The notes: generated by a model not told the origin, from the letters alone. Numbered from the stretch's first letter, positions 1 through 9,963 are shown. The stretch is DNA of 64,000 nucleotides from Brevibacillus formosus (GCF_003013405.1 NZ_PXZL01000025.1:30797-94796); one strand, 5' to 3'. Made by a program: numbers and translations.

Positions 1-1299
1 CACGCCGATGGTCATATTGTCTTTTGCCAAGAGAATCGCATTTGATTTGACGTGCTTGACGACCTTCCACGCAAATTTCAGCTGTGCCAGTTCCTCTTCC
101 GAAGGCTTGCGGTCTGTGACCACTTGAATCTCGCTTTCTTCGATCTGCTTGTAGTCGAAGTCTTGAATGAGTGCCCCGCCTGCAACAGGAGCCACGCGGA
201 ACAGATTGTCCACTTTTTTGGCTGGTTCATTCAGCGCAGGAATACGCAAGAGACGCAGGTTCTTTTTCTCAGCCAGAACAGCCAACGCCTCGTCGGTGAA
301 GTCTGGTGCGATAATAATTTCCAAGAAGATCTCTTTCATCGCAAGTGCGGTGTCACGGTCAATCGGGCGGTTTGCTGCTACGATCCCACCGAAAATAGAG
401 ACAGGGTCTGCTTCGTACGCTTTTTGGTAAGCGGCGCGAATATCAGTGCCGATCCCTACTCCACAAGGGTTGGAGTGCTTGATCGCAACGACAGCAGGTT
501 CAGCGAATTCGCGTACAATCGCCAACGCTGCGTCTGCGTCATTGATATTGTTATAAGAAAGCTCTTTTCCTTGCAGTTGACTCGCGTTCCCGATGCTCAA
601 CTGATCGGACAACGGCTCACGGTAAAATGCCGCACGTTGATGTGGATTTTCTCCATAGCGTAAATCCTGTGCTTTCTCGTAAGTCACCGTGTAGCTCTCA
701 GGCAGCAGTTCGCCTACCTGCTCACTCAAATAGCGAGAGATCAAGGCATCATAGGCAGCTGTATGACGGAAAACTTTTGCAGCCAGCTTGCGGCGGGTTT
801 CTAGCGTAGTATCGCCATTTGCTTCAATTTCTTTTGCTACTTTTTCATAATCGGCTGCATCGACTACTACACTGACGAATGCGTGATTTTTCGCAGCAGA
901 ACGCAGCATCGTTGGTCCACCAATATCAATATTCTCAATGGCATCTTCATATGTCACGTCTGGCTTCGCTATTGTTTCCTTGAAAGGATAAAGGTTCACA
1001 ACAACCAGATCAATGGTCTCAATCCCAAGGTCTTTTAGTTGCTGCACATGTGCTTCACTGTCCCTTACAGCCAAGAGGCCGCTGTGGATATTGGGATGCA
1101 ACGTTTTGACGCGACCGTCCAATATTTCTGGAAATCCAGTCACTTCAGAAATGCCAATGACGGGAACTCCCTCTGCTTTTAAAAGAGAAGCCGTACCCCC
1201 GGTAGAAATGATCTGTACCCCGGCGGCTGCCAATCGACGGGCAAACGGAATCAATCCTGTCTTGTCAGAAACGCTGATCAACGCTTTTTTCACACTCAC
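1..1299 (-). CDS. purH: Bifunctional AICAR formyltransferase / IMP cyclohydrolase PurH (3' end cut by window)
   Basis: Catalyses the last two steps of IMP synthesis: formylation of AICAR and ring closure to IMP. The visible 433 codons start with the MGS-like IMP cyclohydrolase domain (SVSDKTG near residues 5-11, STGGTA near 36, NLYPF near 100, ENIDIGGP near 127) and run into the transformylase domain (RYGENPHQ). I chose the GTG at 1299 because AGGAGG lies 7 bases upstream and the protein then begins as family members do. The C-terminal part lies outside the window. Unlike in B. subtilis, purH does not directly follow purN: two unrelated transcription units lie between, and purH has its own promoter and PurBox. 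Probably followed by purD outside the window. Confidence 0.97.
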   Translation of the reverse strand, partial: MSVKKALISVSDKTGLIPFARRLAAAGVQIISTGGTASLLKAEGVPVIGISEVTGFPEILDGRVKTLHPNIHSGLLAVRDSEAHVQQLKDLGIETIDLVVVNLYPFKETIAKPDVTYEDAIENIDIGGPTMLRSAAKNHAFVSVVVDAADYEKVAKEIEANGDTTLETRRKLAAKVFRHTAAYDALISRYLSEQVGELLPESYTVTYEKAQDLRYGENPHQRAAFYREPLSDQLSIGNASQLQGKELSYNNINDADAALAIVREFAEPAVVAIKHSNPCGVGIGTDIRAAYQKAYEADPVSIFGGIVAANRPIDRDTALAMKEIFLEIIIAPDFTDEALAVLAEKKNLRLLRIPALNEPAKKVDNLFRVAPVAGGALIQDFDYKQIEESEIQVVTDRKPSEEELAQLKFAWKVVKHVKSNAILLAKDNMTIGV

Positions 1300-1346
1300 G
1301 GATAGAACCTCCTGAATTTTAGTGAAAACATGAGTAACTATTGACC

Positions 1347-1363
1347 AAAACACGAACAATACT
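1347..1363. promoter_or_regulatory. PurBox-like PurR operator of purH
   Basis: On the plus strand this reads AAAACACGAACAATACT, close to the Bacillus PurR box consensus (A/T-rich, then CCGAAC, then A/T-rich). It lies just downstream of the purH -10 box, where a bound PurR repressor would block transcription. The same CACGAAC core occurs at the equivalent place before purC (10718-10732). Function is inferred from sequence and position. Confidence 0.6.
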
Positions 1364-1368
1364 TACTT

Positions 1369-1397
1369 ATTATAAAATAATTGTACGCTATTATCAA
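1369..1397 (-). promoter_or_regulatory. SigA-type promoter of purH
   Basis: Minus-strand -35 TTGATA (1392-1397) and -10 TATAAT (1369-1374) are separated by exactly 17 bases. The start of transcription would fall about 60 bases before the purH GTG. The promoter lies after the terminator of the upstream spoVIF-like gene, so purH is independently transcribed. Confidence 0.75.
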
Positions 1398-1410
1398 CAA
1401 CTTCATTAGG

Positions 1411-1453
1411 AAAACAAACGCAGCCGCCCATGCCTGTTCGGCACTTGCGACTG
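1411..1453 (-). terminator. Rho-independent terminator after spoVIF-like gene
   Basis: On the minus strand a 15-bp stem with a short loop (GCAGTCGC arm pairing with GGGCGGCTGC, two internal mismatches) is followed by GTTTGTTTTCC. It sits just after the stop of the 1480-1857 gene and before the purH promoter. Confidence 0.75.
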
Positions 1454-1479
1454 CATCACCTGCATTTGCTTTGATGAAG

Positions 1480-1857
1480 TTATCTTTTTTTCTTGCCTTT
1501 GCCTGATAGCTTTTTGATGCGATCTGACAGTAAGACTGTTTTGCTTTTGGCAGTCGCCCTGATTGGCTTGATCGGCTTCTTCGACTTGCGGCTCTTCGCC
1601 TTTACTTCTTTGGGCATTAAGTTCCCTAGCTCTTCCATGGAGATGGATTGGCCGTCTTTTACACGATCTCTGACGCGCTCTTTTGTTTCCTCTGGCACTT
1701 CGAATCCCATATTTCCCAGCTCATCGAGCAGCGCATCTACATTGGCTCCGCCCTTCGGCATTTTTTCCGCTAGCTTCATAATATCGTTAAGCGTCCATTG
1801 CCGCCCTGTTTTTTGGCTTAGCTTATCGAGCAAGTTCGAAACAAAATCTCCGCTCAA
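1480..1857 (-). CDS. Stage VI sporulation protein F (SpoVIF)-like protein
   Basis: A 125-residue protein. Residues 1-85 resemble the small SpoVIF family: an N-terminal DKLSQKTGR motif, KLAEKM near 28, a helix with LLDELGNMGF, then VPEETKERVRDRVKDG and a closing LGNLMPK. The tail (residues 86-125) is strongly basic with many Lys and Ser, suggesting nucleic-acid or spore-coat contact. SpoVIF is known from Bacillus as needed for late coat assembly; the assignment here rests on recalled motif similarity. The TTG start at 1857 is preceded by GGGAGGGG at 5 bases. It is a single-gene unit ending in a terminator and interrupts the expected purN-purH neighbourhood. Confidence 0.6.
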   Translation of the reverse strand: MSGDFVSNLLDKLSQKTGRQWTLNDIMKLAEKMPKGGANVDALLDELGNMGFEVPEETKERVRDRVKDGQSISMEELGNLMPKEVKAKSRKSKKPIKPIRATAKSKTVLLSDRIKKLSGKGKKKR

Positions 1858-2034
1858 GTCGGCCCCTCCCTTTGTGGGAATATCCCTCTCTTACTGTATG
1901 TCAAAAGAGTTGATTTGGTTTGTCATGATTCGCGGAAGAAGAATAGCAGCAAAATAGGGTGAGTGGGTCATAGTTAGAAGCCGACACCGTACGAAAGGAC
2001 ATGAATAACATGCATGTAGGACGAGAAAACATGA

Positions 2035-2063
2035 TTGACAAATTCTGGTGACAGGAATAAGAT
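2035..2063 (+). promoter_or_regulatory. Promoter of the M-box/corA transcript
   Basis: A consensus -35 TTGACA (2035-2040) and -10 TAAGAT (2058-2063) are 17 bases apart. The predicted transcription start near 2070 is just upstream of the riboswitch aptamer. Confidence 0.75.
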
Positions 2064-2079
2064 GGCAAAGTCAATCATT

Positions 2080-2245
2080 TATCCTCGTTAGGTGAGGCTC
2101 CTATACAAACATAGGCCACTGCCCGGAAATATCGAAAGATGCCAATGGGTAGAACAGGAACTGCCGAGCTAAGGCTTTTCTTAAGGTGGCTAAGGAATGT
2201 TTCCTTTACGTTGTATAGTGCCAAAGCTCTGGTAGGGGGAGAAAA
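2080..2245 (+). promoter_or_regulatory. M-box (ykoK) magnesium-sensing riboswitch
   Basis: The sequence carries the conserved blocks of the M-box aptamer in order: TCGTTAGGTGAGGCTCCTAT (2084-2103), ATAGGCCACTGCCC (2111-2124), TCGAAAGATGCCAATGGGT (2132-2150), an internal arm with AACTGCCGAGCTAAGG, and AGTGCCAAAGCTCTGGTA (2217-2234). M-box RNAs bind Mg2+ and, in Bacillus, cause premature termination of Mg2+ transporter mRNAs when Mg2+ is plentiful. A terminator lies 25 bases further on and a CorA-type transporter follows, so the whole leader-gene logic is present. Confidence 0.92.
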
Positions 2246-2270
2246 AGTGGTGTTATTTGTGCACTTTTCT

Positions 2271-2303
2271 AACCCTCTAGATTTCTGCTAGAGGGTTTTT
2301 ATT
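2271..2303 (+). terminator. Riboswitch-controlled intrinsic terminator
   Basis: AACCCTCTAG and CTAGAGGGTT form a perfect 10-bp stem with a 7-base loop, followed by a run of T. It lies between the M-box aptamer and corA and is the expected expression platform: Mg2+-bound aptamer would let it form. Confidence 0.9.
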
Positions 2304-2325
2304 TTCGAAAGGGGGGAACGTTTTT

Positions 2326-2430
2326 ATGGACAGTAGTCCAAGTTGCGGAATGAATAACTGCAATCAGTATTGTGTACGGAGAATTTTCCGGCCTTGTGGC
2401 GCTGCGGCATGTTCCCCATACCTTATTTGA
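2326..2430 (+). CDS. Candidate cysteine-rich 34-residue peptide
   Basis: An ATG preceded by AAAGGGGGGAA (7 bases away) opens a 34-codon frame ending in TGA at 2428-2430. The peptide has five Cys at positions 7, 12, 16, 24 and 29 and a short basic stretch VRRIF. It lies between the riboswitch terminator and corA, so it would be under Mg2+ control and co-transcribed with corA. I recognise no family. The strong ribosome site and cysteine spacing favour a real small gene, but 34 codons can occur by chance. It could also be a leader peptide. Confidence 0.4.
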   Translation: MDSSPSCGMNNCNQYCVRRIFRPCGAAACSPYLI

Positions 2431-2538
2431 CATTCTCCCTTTTTATGGGACGAGTGTTTGTAAGTATGTTTAAATAGACATGCTTGCGCAACATGGTCGT
2501 ATCCCTCCGATCCTTATTTGCGAAAGGATGAGAAAACC

Positions 2539-3474
2539 ATGTTGAACATTTACAAAACGAATGCCATGGGAAAAATAGAAGAACTGCATCAATTTGAAAA
2601 AGGCTGCTGGATCCATCTGACCGATCCTTCTGAGCAAGAAAAGCAACAAGTCGTCAGGGAGTTGTCGATTGACCTTCAGTTTTTGCAGGATGCCCTTGAT
2701 GACGAAGAAATCGGACGGATCGACAAGGAAGGAAACCGTGTGATGCTCTACGTAGACATCCCGATCTCCACGAAGGAAGGGACGAAGGACAACTACACGA
2801 CAGTTCCTCTGGGAATCATGGTAATGGAAGATTATATCTTAACCGTTTGCTTGGTAGAAACGGCTGTCGTGAATGAGTTCATCCAAGGAAAAGTGAAAAG
2901 CTTTCACACACACATGCGAAACCGGTTCGTTCTGCAAATTTTATCAAATGCATCCCACTATTATTTGCAGTACTTGAAAAAAATCAACAAACAGACAGAA
3001 ATGCTGGAAAAATCGTTGCGGCAATCGACGAAAAACAATGAACTGCTTACCTTGCTTGAATTGCAGAAAAGCCTCGTTTATTTTTCGACGTCTCTGGAAA
3101 CGAACAGTCTGTTGATCTCCCTGCTTCGGAGCAGCAGTTATTTAAAAATGTACGAAGAAGATAAGGAACTGCTGGAAGAAGTAAAAATCGAAACCAAGCA
3201 GGCCATCAAAATGACGGAAATCTATACCGCCATTTTAGGGAACATCATGAATGGCTTTGGCTCCGTCATCTCCAACAATCTGAATCGCGTATTGAAGCTG
3301 TTGACCGCCATTACCATTGTCATCACCTTACCTATGGTGATCGGCACCTTTTACGGGATGAACGTCGCGCTTCCTTTTCAGAATCATCCATACGCATTCA
3401 CGATCATTATGATCATGTGCACCACCATTACGTCAGTAACAGCCCTCCTGTTTTGGAGGAAGAAGTATTTCTAA
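2539..3474 (+). CDS. CorA-family magnesium transporter
   Basis: Inner-membrane divalent cation (Mg2+/Co2+) channel, 311 residues. A large cytoplasmic N-terminal domain (residues 1-250) with long helices precedes two C-terminal membrane helices; the family signature YGMN sits at the end of the first helix (VIGTFYGMNV), followed by a second helix and a basic tail (FWRKKYF). The ATG at 2539 is preferred over an upstream in-frame ATG because AAAGGATGAG sits just before it. It is the structural gene of the M-box leader, which supports magnesium as substrate. It diverges from the spoVIF-like gene and converges on purN, sharing a terminator region with it. Confidence 0.93.
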   Translation: MLNIYKTNAMGKIEELHQFEKGCWIHLTDPSEQEKQQVVRELSIDLQFLQDALDDEEIGRIDKEGNRVMLYVDIPISTKEGTKDNYTTVPLGIMVMEDYILTVCLVETAVVNEFIQGKVKSFHTHMRNRFVLQILSNASHYYLQYLKKINKQTEMLEKSLRQSTKNNELLTLLELQKSLVYFSTSLETNSLLISLLRSSSYLKMYEEDKELLEEVKIETKQAIKMTEIYTAILGNIMNGFGSVISNNLNRVLKLLTAITIVITLPMVIGTFYGMNVALPFQNHPYAFTIIMIMCTTITSVTALLFWRKKYF

Positions 3475-3485
3475 AACGGATGACC

Positions 3486-3526
3486 AAAAAACCGACATCG
3501 CAAAAGGATGTCGGTTTCTTCTTTAT
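3486..3526. terminator. Terminator between convergent corA and purN
   Basis: AAACCGACATC and GATGTCGGTTT form an 11-bp perfect stem with a 7-base loop. On the plus strand it is followed by CTTCTTT; on the minus strand by TTTTTGG. It can end both corA and the purC-purN operon, showing that purN is the last gene of its operon here. Confidence 0.85.
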
Positions 3527-3534
3527 CTCTCGTT

Positions 3535-4143
3535 TTACGTCAGCTGGACAAGCCTTCCTTCCAGCTTCACTCTCTCTTCTGCTAAATAGCCAATGACCTT
3601 TACCAAAAGCTCATGCTCCACAGCATGGATGCGAGCCGCCAAAGTCTCAACCGTATCTGCTTCTTGCACCGCTACGGGAATCTGGGCAATGATCGGCCCT
3701 GTGTCCAGACCGGCATCAACCAGATGTACCGTTACCCCCGTTATCTTTACCCCATATGCGAGTGCCTGACCAATCGCGTCTTTTCCTGGGAAAGCAGGCA
3801 AAAGCGACGGATGCAGATTAATGATTTTTCCTTCGTAGGATGACAAAAGAGTGTCGCCCACCAACCGCATATAGCCTGCCAGCACGACCAGCGATATATC
3901 GCGTTTTTGAAGCTGCGCCACTATTTCCCGCTCAAAAGCAGCCTTGTCTGCATACTCCTTCGGTTGAAAAACAAAGGCGTCGATCCCTAATCGCTCTGCA
4001 CGTTCCAAAACCTTGGCGCCGGGCTTGTCGCACACGAGCAAGGCAACTTCTACACCTGCGAGCCTGCCGTCCTGTACAGCCTGCACGATCGCTTCAAAAT
4101 TGGAGCCGCTGCCTGAGGCGAAAATGGCCAGCTTTCTCACCAT
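3535..4143 (-). CDS. purN: Phosphoribosylglycinamide formyltransferase PurN
   Basis: Transfers a formyl group from 10-formyltetrahydrofolate to GAR, step three of purine synthesis. 202 residues, usual for the family. The phosphate-binding GSGSNFEA is at residues 11-18; the catalytic triad Asn109, His111 and Asp147 lies in [12 protein letters not shown] and [11 protein letters not shown]. The ATG at 4143 overlaps the end of purM by 7 bases, implying translational coupling. It is followed by a terminator instead of purH, which is a departure from the usual Bacillus order. Confidence 0.97.
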   Translation of the reverse strand: MVRKLAIFASGSGSNFEAIVQAVQDGRLAGVEVALLVCDKPGAKVLERAERLGIDAFVFQPKEYADKAAFEREIVAQLQKRDISLVVLAGYMRLVGDTLLSSYEGKIINLHPSLLPAFPGKDAIGQALAYGVKITGVTVHLVDAGLDTGPIIAQIPVAVQEADTVETLAARIHAVEHELLVKVIGYLAEERVKLEGRLVQLT

Positions 4144-5177
4144 TCCACCCCGTTGTATACGACTTTGCGCTCTCCCGCTTGAATATGTCCGATCAAATAC
4201 GCCTGTTCTCCCAGCTCTTGCAGCTTTTCCATAATACTCACTGCGTCTTCCGGCTTCACGACAAGCATCAAGCCAATTCCCATATTGAACGTTTTGTACA
4301 TATCTGGGTAAGAGATGTTACCCGTCTCTTGTACGAGCTCAAAGATCGGCAGTACTGGCCAGGAACCAACGTTGATCACAGCCTGCATTCCTTCTGGAAG
4401 CACGCGTGGAATGTTTTCAGTAAAGCCGCCGCCTGTGATGTGTGCCAGAGCCTTCACTTCATGCGACTCAAGAACGGATAGCACTTGCTTCACATAAATG
4501 CGGGTCGGTGTCAGCAGCTCTTCGCCGAGCTTTTTGCCCAATACGTCAACATGATCATGCAGGGACATGCCTTTGTCTGCCAAAAGAACCTTGCGAACGA
4601 GCGAGAAACCGTTGCTATGCACGCCGCTGGAAGCCAGACCAATCAGTACATCGCCTGCCGTCACGGACGCTCCTGTAATCATTTTGCTCTCGTCCACGAC
4701 ACCTACGGTAAAGCCTGCGATGTCGTATTCGCCTTCTGCGTACATGCCAGGCATCTCGGCAGTCTCCCCACCAATCAACGAGCAGCCGGACTGGGAGCAG
4801 CCTTCCGCGATCCCTTTGACAATCGCTTCGATTTTTTCCGGAATGACCTTATCTACTGCCAGATAATCGAGGAAAAAGAGCGGCTCTGCCCCTTGAACCA
4901 CTACGTCATTGACGCACATAGCAACAGCATCGATGCCGATTGTATCGTGTTTGTCCATGGCAAAAGCGAGCTTCAGCTTGGTTCCTACCCCATCTGTGCC
5001 AGAAACGAGAATCGGCTTCTCGTATTTTTTGGTATCCAGGCGAAACAGCGCTCCGAACCCGCCCAAATCAGTCATAACTTCGGGCCGGAATGTTCGTTTG
5101 ACGTGCTTTTTCATGCGTTCGACGGCTTCGTTGCCCGCATCGATGTCTACGCCAGCTTGTTTATATGCTTCACTCAT
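4137..5177 (-). CDS. purM: Phosphoribosylformylglycinamidine cyclo-ligase PurM
   Basis: ATP-dependent ring closure of FGAM to AIR. 346 residues, matching the family. Seen motifs: [19 protein letters not shown] near residue 30-50, [43 protein letters not shown] and [14 protein letters not shown] chose ATG 5177 because GGGGGAG precedes it by 5 bases; an upstream ATG at 5195 lacks a site. A 166-bp inverted-repeat element fills the gap between purF and this gene. Confidence 0.97.
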   Translation of the reverse strand: MSEAYKQAGVDIDAGNEAVERMKKHVKRTFRPEVMTDLGGFGALFRLDTKKYEKPILVSGTDGVGTKLKLAFAMDKHDTIGIDAVAMCVNDVVVQGAEPLFFLDYLAVDKVIPEKIEAIVKGIAEGCSQSGCSLIGGETAEMPGMYAEGEYDIAGFTVGVVDESKMITGASVTAGDVLIGLASSGVHSNGFSLVRKVLLADKGMSLHDHVDVLGKKLGEELLTPTRIYVKQVLSVLESHEVKALAHITGGGFTENIPRVLPEGMQAVINVGSWPVLPIFELVQETGNISYPDMYKTFNMGIGLMLVVKPEDAVSIMEKLQELGEQAYLIGHIQAGERKVVYNGVEW

Positions 5178-5216
5178 CGTTTCTCCCCCTAGCAAGAGGT
5201 GCTTGTATTAGCGGTT

Positions 5217-5382
5217 GTTCAAAAAGTCATCTTTTGATCACGAAGTAATCATGAAAGCAAATTCGACGTCGAAAGTAACGTTCACCTTCGAAGTCCGGTG
5301 CTCATGTAGGTCCCCTACACTCCGCTCCTCCTTCTTCAGGTTCTCGCTACTTTCTCGGTGCTGAAAAGACGACTTTCTGAAC
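5217..5382. mobile_element. MITE-like element, copy A (inside the purine operon)
   Basis: A 166-bp element bounded by imperfect 19-base terminal inverted repeats: GTTCAAAAAGTCATCTTTT on the left and the complement of GTTCAGAAAGTCGTCTTTT on the right. It has no coding capacity. A second copy in opposite orientation occurs at 61773-61937; over its whole length the two are clearly homologous by eye (blocks TTTTGATCACGAAGTAAT, CCGGTGCTCATGTAGG/CTGGTGCTCATGTAGG, CACTCCGCTCCTCCTT). It occupies nearly all of the purF-purM gap. No clear target duplication is visible. Confidence 0.75.
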
Positions 5383-5390
5383 AGGTACGG

Positions 5391-6809
5391 TTAGCATTTG
5401 AGCGCAGGTAGCGCTTCTTCGAACTCAATCTCTGTCGGATATTCTCCGTTAAAGCATGCGAGGCAGTGTCCTCTATTGGGAGCCGAATCGGTACGGCCAA
5501 TCGCATCGATCATTCCTTCAACAGACAAGAACGACAGTGAATCCGCCTCAATGATTTGACGAATTTCCTCTACGGATTTGGTCGCCGCAATCAGTTCCTC
5601 ACGCGACGAGGTGTCGATGCCGTAAAAACAAGAATTCATGACAGGTGGAGAGCTGATGCGCACATGCACTTCTTTGGCGCCAGCCTCACGCAGCATGCGG
5701 ACAATCCGATTACTCGTCGTGCCGCGGACAATGGAGTCGTCAATCATAACGACGCGCTTGCCTTCCACTACTTTGCGAACCGCAGACAGCTTGAGATAGA
5801 CAGCGCGCTCACGCAGCTCCTGACTCGGCTGAATGAAGGTACGTCCCACATAGCGGTTTTTGATCAAGCCGATTTCGTACGGAATTCCTGTCGCCTCCGC
5901 AAATCCGATAGCAGCAGAAATACTCGAATCTGGTACACCTGTGACGACATCAGCATCAATCGCCGATTCCAATGCCAGCTGCTTTCCCAGACGTTTGCGC
6001 GCCATGTGGACGTTGATTCCGTCGATGTCACTGTCTGGTCGGGCAAAATAAATGTATTCAAACGTACAAATCGAACGCTGTGTTGCTTCGGTATGCTTAC
6101 TTTCGGTAATGCCATCCTTGTCGATGACGATCAGCTCGCCCGGTTGCACGTCACGCCAATACTCCGCGCCAATGATATCGAACGCACAGGTCTCGGACGC
6201 GACAGTGATCGCATCTCCGAGTCGTCCCAATGACAGCGGACGCAAACCATTCGGATCGAGGGCGATCACGAGCTGATTCTCGTTCATGACGAGAAGTGCA
6301 TACGCTCCTTTGATGTATTGCAAAGCATCCTTTACCGCTCCCGGCAAATCCTTGCTCTCAGAGCGAGCGATCAGATGCGCGATTACTTCTGTGTCACTGG
6401 TCGTCTGGAAAATGGAGCCTTTTGCTTCCAGCTCTTTTCTAAGCACGGCGGCATTCACGAGATTCCCGTTGTGGGCAACTGCCATGCTGCCTTGTGCATA
6501 GCGGAAAAAGAGCGGTTGGGCGTTTTCAATCTTGCTCGAACCAGCAGTCGTATAACGGGTATGACCAATCGCGATATGACCGCTGAACTTCTCCAGATCA
6601 CCCTTGCCAAAAGCCTCTGACACGAGACCCATTCCGCGGTGCTTATACCATTTCTCGCCGTCGGAGGCGCAGATACCTGCGCTCTCCTGACCGCGATGCT
6701 GAAGGGCGTGCAGACCCAAATAGGTCAATTGGGATGCTTCTTTGTGGTTGTAGATGCCAAAGACGCCGCATTCTTCGTTCAATTTGTCCCAGATTAGCCG
6801 ATCAAACAT
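5391..6809 (-). CDS. purF: Amidophosphoribosyltransferase PurF
   Basis: First committed step of purine synthesis: PRPP plus glutamine to phosphoribosylamine. 472 residues. A 13-residue propeptide precedes the nucleophile Cys14 (ECGVFGIYN), as in the Bacillus-type enzyme that matures by propeptide removal and carries an Fe-S cluster; candidate cluster cysteines occur in ICTFEY, NSCFYG and [10 protein letters not shown]. The PRPP site [14 protein letters not shown] is present. The ATG at 6809 overlaps the purL end by 16 bases. Downstream, a MITE-like element separates it from purM. Confidence 0.97.
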   Translation of the reverse strand: MFDRLIWDKLNEECGVFGIYNHKEASQLTYLGLHALQHRGQESAGICASDGEKWYKHRGMGLVSEAFGKGDLEKFSGHIAIGHTRYTTAGSSKIENAQPLFFRYAQGSMAVAHNGNLVNAAVLRKELEAKGSIFQTTSDTEVIAHLIARSESKDLPGAVKDALQYIKGAYALLVMNENQLVIALDPNGLRPLSLGRLGDAITVASETCAFDIIGAEYWRDVQPGELIVIDKDGITESKHTEATQRSICTFEYIYFARPDSDIDGINVHMARKRLGKQLALESAIDADVVTGVPDSSISAAIGFAEATGIPYEIGLIKNRYVGRTFIQPSQELRERAVYLKLSAVRKVVEGKRVVMIDDSIVRGTTSNRIVRMLREAGAKEVHVRISSPPVMNSCFYGIDTSSREELIAATKSVEEIRQIIEADSLSFLSVEGMIDAIGRTDSAPNRGHCLACFNGEYPTEIEFEEALPALKC

Positions 6810-9037
6810 GGAATCGCATCCTTCCAGGCTGCTTTCACCTCTTGAGTCGAAGCGTTGATCGCTTCTGTACCGTTTACGTTCACTACCAGACGATCGCCGC
6901 CGACCGTACCGATGTTTTCAGCAGGTACGCCATGTTCACCTGCCAATGCGAGAATCGCCGCCGCATGCTCTCCAGATGCACTGAGCAAGATGCGAGATTG
7001 AGATTCACTGAACAGGAGCACGTCAGCACGCAGCTCGGACGCAAGAGTCACCTGCGCACCGAAGCCTTTGCCGAAGCAAGATTCAGCCAGTGCGACACCC
7101 AGACCACCTTCGGACAGATCGTGTGCGGAGTTCACCAGACCTTGGCGAATCGCTGTGAGAACCAGCTTTTGTACTGCCGCTTCCTTGGTAAGATCGATTT
7201 GCGGAGGACGTCCGGAAATGCTGCCCGTAGCCATCTTTTGATACTCACTGCCGCCCAGCTCAGCGAAGGTCTCGCCCAACAGAATGATCGCATCGCCTTC
7301 ATTTTTGAAATCCTGGGTCGTAATATGGTCAACATCAGTGATCAAACCGACCATTCCCACCGTTGGGGTTGGATAGATCGCGTCACCGCTGCGTTCATTG
7401 TAAAAAGATACGTTTCCGCCGATGACCGGAGCATCGAGTGCTACGCACGCTTCGCTCATGCCCTCGCACGATTTTTCAAATTGCCAGAACACCTCAGGCT
7501 TTTCCGGACTTCCGAAGTTCAGGCAGTCCGTAATCGCCAGCGGCTCCGCACCGGAGCAGACAACGTTGCGCGCAGATTCTGCAACCGCAATGGCACCGCC
7601 CACTTTTGGATCGAGGTACACATAGCGACCGTTGCAATCCGTACTCATGGCAAGGGCCTTGCGAGTACCGCGCACCATGACAACAGCAGCGTCAGAACCA
7701 GGCTTTACAGCTGTGTTTGCCCGCACGATGTGATCATATTGCTCGTATACCCACGCTTTATTCGCCACTGTTGGCTGAGCCAGCAAGCTTTTCAGCGTAG
7801 CATTCAGATCTTTCGGTTCTTGGATGTCTGCCAGCACATCTACATTCGCGTTTTCTTCGTAGTAAGCAGGCACCGCAGATGGACGATGGTAAACAGGCGC
7901 GTCGTCCGCCAAGCTGTCTACTGGTACCTCTGCTACTACCTCACCTTGGTGCAACAGGCGCAGCTTGCTGTCTTCGGTTACTTTGCCCACGACAGCGGAC
8001 GCCAAACCCCATTTGTCAAAAATCGCAATCGCTTCTGCTTCTTTGCCTTTTTCCACGACGACGAGCATACGCTCCTGAGACTCAGACAGCATCATTTCGT
8101 AAGCAGACATGCCAGCTTCGCGCTGTGGCACCAGGTCCAGATTCATTTCGATTCCGTTCCCTGCCTTGGATGCCATCTCGGAGCTGGAGCTCGTCAAGCC
8201 AGCCGCTCCCATGTCCTGAATCCCGACGACGATACCCGTGTCGATCAGCTCCAGGCACGCTTCCAGCAGGAGCTTTTCCATGAATGGATCGCCGACTTGT
8301 ACTGCCGGGCGTTTTTTCTCCGACTCTTCCGTGAGCTCTTCGGATGCAAAGGTCGCCCCGTGAATACCGTCGCGCCCCGTGCTTGCGCCAACGTAGATAA
8401 CAGGGTTGCCGATACCGGACGCTACCCCTTTTTGAATCTTCTCGTGGTCGATCAAGCCGACACACATGGCGTTGACAAGCGGATTCCCTTCATACGTAGG
8501 GTCGAAATTCACTTCGCCACCCACAGTCGGAATCCCGATGCAGTTCCCGTAGCCTGCGATACCTGCAACGACGTTTTCGAACAAATATTTGACGCGAGGA
8601 GACTTGAGTTCCCCGAATCGAAGCGAGTTGAGCAGCGCAATCGGACGCGCGCCCATCGAGAATACGTCACGGATGATACCGCCTACGCCAGTCGCTGCCC
8701 CTTGGTACGGCTCGATCGCAGATGGGTGGTTATGGCTTTCTATTTTGAAAACAACCGCCTGATTGTCACCGATGTCGACAATACCCGCACCTTCCCCTGG
8801 TCCTTGCAAAACGCGAGGTCCTTTTGTCGGGAAACGACGCAGGACAGGCTTGGAGTTTTTGTAGGAGCAGTGCTCCGACCACATGACGCTGTACAGACCT
8901 GTCTCCGTCCAGTTCGGCTTGCGGCCGAGAATTTCTACGACACGCTGATATTCTTCGTCAGTCAGACCGATTTCTTTGTATAGTTTTTGATCGGCAATTT
9001 GTTCGGCTGTCGGTTCTTTATGCGTGAGTTGTGACAC
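6794..9037 (-). CDS. purL: Phosphoribosylformylglycinamidine synthase subunit PurL (small form)
   Basis: Catalytic subunit that, with PurQ and PurS, converts FGAR to FGAM using ammonia from glutamine. 747 residues, the small Gram-positive form lacking a fused amidotransferase. The signature WSEHCSYK is at residues 53-60, followed by [19 protein letters not shown] and [15 protein letters not shown] start at 9037 with GGAGGG 9 bases upstream; it overlaps the purQ end by 20 bases. The opposite strand is also open over almost the whole length, a composition effect. Confidence 0.97.
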   Translation of the reverse strand: MSQLTHKEPTAEQIADQKLYKEIGLTDEEYQRVVEILGRKPNWTETGLYSVMWSEHCSYKNSKPVLRRFPTKGPRVLQGPGEGAGIVDIGDNQAVVFKIESHNHPSAIEPYQGAATGVGGIIRDVFSMGARPIALLNSLRFGELKSPRVKYLFENVVAGIAGYGNCIGIPTVGGEVNFDPTYEGNPLVNAMCVGLIDHEKIQKGVASGIGNPVIYVGASTGRDGIHGATFASEELTEESEKKRPAVQVGDPFMEKLLLEACLELIDTGIVVGIQDMGAAGLTSSSSEMASKAGNGIEMNLDLVPQREAGMSAYEMMLSESQERMLVVVEKGKEAEAIAIFDKWGLASAVVGKVTEDSKLRLLHQGEVVAEVPVDSLADDAPVYHRPSAVPAYYEENANVDVLADIQEPKDLNATLKSLLAQPTVANKAWVYEQYDHIVRANTAVKPGSDAAVVMVRGTRKALAMSTDCNGRYVYLDPKVGGAIAVAESARNVVCSGAEPLAITDCLNFGSPEKPEVFWQFEKSCEGMSEACVALDAPVIGGNVSFYNERSGDAIYPTPTVGMVGLITDVDHITTQDFKNEGDAIILLGETFAELGGSEYQKMATGSISGRPPQIDLTKEAAVQKLVLTAIRQGLVNSAHDLSEGGLGVALAESCFGKGFGAQVTLASELRADVLLFSESQSRILLSASGEHAAAILALAGEHGVPAENIGTVGGDRLVVNVNGTEAINASTQEVKAAWKDAIPCLIG

Positions 9038-9710
9038 TGTTCTGCTCCCTCCAAGTCTTCAGGATCGAGGTAAACATGCGGCGTCCGTCATCGGAAGTCA
9101 TCCAAGAGTGGACGGCACGCTCCGGGTGAGGCATCATGCCAAGTACGTTTCCACGTTCGTTGCAAATGCCCGCGATGTCATCCAGTGAACCATTCGGATT
9201 CTCGCCATGATAGCGGAAAACGATCTGTTTGTTCGCTTTGAGCTTCGCCAGCGTTTCTTCATCACAGTAATAGTTTCCTTCGCCGTGCGCGATCGGAATT
9301 TGGATGACTTCCCCTGCCGCGAAATCTCGGGTAAAGGAGGTATCGTTGTTTTCCACACGCAATTCGGACAGCTTGCAACGGAATTTCAGTGAACGGTTAC
9401 GCAAGAGTGCTCCTGGCAACAGCCCGACTTCGGTCAGGATCTGGAAGCCATTGCAGATTCCCATGATCAGCTTGCCTTCTTCCGCTGCTTTCACTACTTG
9501 CTCCATGACGGGTGAGAAACGAGCGACCGCGCCGCAGCGCAGATAATCTCCATAAGAGAATCCGCCTGGCAAGAGAATCGCATCATATTTAGAAAGATCC
9601 GTATCGGAATGCCATACGTAATCCACAGGCACTCCCATTACGTCTTCAACTGCGTTAAACAAATCAATGTCGGCGTTCGAGCCTGGAAAGACGATAACGG
9701 CTACTCGCAT
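9018..9710 (-). CDS. purQ: Phosphoribosylformylglycinamidine synthase subunit PurQ
   Basis: Class I glutamine amidotransferase subunit supplying ammonia to PurL. 230 residues. The nucleophile Cys86 lies in GICNGFQ; the His and Glu of the triad are in MPHPERA near the C-terminus. Start ATG at 9710 was chosen because a GGAGGGC site overlaps the end of purS directly upstream; a longer upstream extension has no such site. Lies between purS and purL in the conserved S-Q-L order. Confidence 0.97.
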   Translation of the reverse strand: MRVAVIVFPGSNADIDLFNAVEDVMGVPVDYVWHSDTDLSKYDAILLPGGFSYGDYLRCGAVARFSPVMEQVVKAAEEGKLIMGICNGFQILTEVGLLPGALLRNRSLKFRCKLSELRVENNDTSFTRDFAAGEVIQIPIAHGEGNYYCDEETLAKLKANKQIVFRYHGENPNGSLDDIAGICNERGNVLGMMPHPERAVHSWMTSDDGRRMFTSILKTWREQNSVTTHA

Positions 9711-9714
9711 ATCC

Positions 9715-9963
9715 TTAGCCCTCCACGATATCAAAGCGGTAGTCTTCTACCACCGTATTGGCCAACAGCTTTTCGCACATTTCACGTACACGCTCTTCTG
9801 CTTTCGCACGGTCAGAAGTGTTCAACTCCAGCTCCATGTACTTCCCGATGCGCGCATTGTTTACTTCATCAAAACCCAAGGTGTGCAGAGCACCTTTTAC
9901 AGCGTGTCCTTGCGGGTCCAAAACACTCTCGCGCAATGTTACATAAACAACAGCTTTAAACAT
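9715..9963 (-). CDS. purS: Phosphoribosylformylglycinamidine synthase subunit PurS
   Basis: Small structural subunit that bridges PurQ and PurL. 82 residues, typical for the family, with the [17 protein letters not shown] start and a central GKYMELEL strand. ATG at 9963 follows AGGAGGAGACGTAC and overlaps the end of purC by 8 bases. Confidence 0.96.
   Translation of the reverse strand: MFKAVVYVTLRESVLDPQGHAVKGALHTLGFDEVNNARIGKYMELELNTSDRAKAEERVREMCEKLLANTVVEDYRFDIVEG

Noticed and set aside
1493..1957. 154-codon plus-strand frame opposite the spoVIF-like gene
   Set aside because: Low-complexity Ser/Phe-rich antisense translation; the minus-strand gene has start, ribosome site and terminator.
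5217..5382. Element considered as an ordinary terminator or riboswitch between purF and purM
   Set aside because: The near-identical second copy at 61773-61937 next to unrelated genes shows that it is a dispersed repeat.
6734..8983. 749-codon open frame on the plus strand opposite purL
   Set aside because: It is the mirror of the clearly real purL; its protein has no recognisable motif and is rich in Arg, His and Cys, as expected from antisense of this codon usage.
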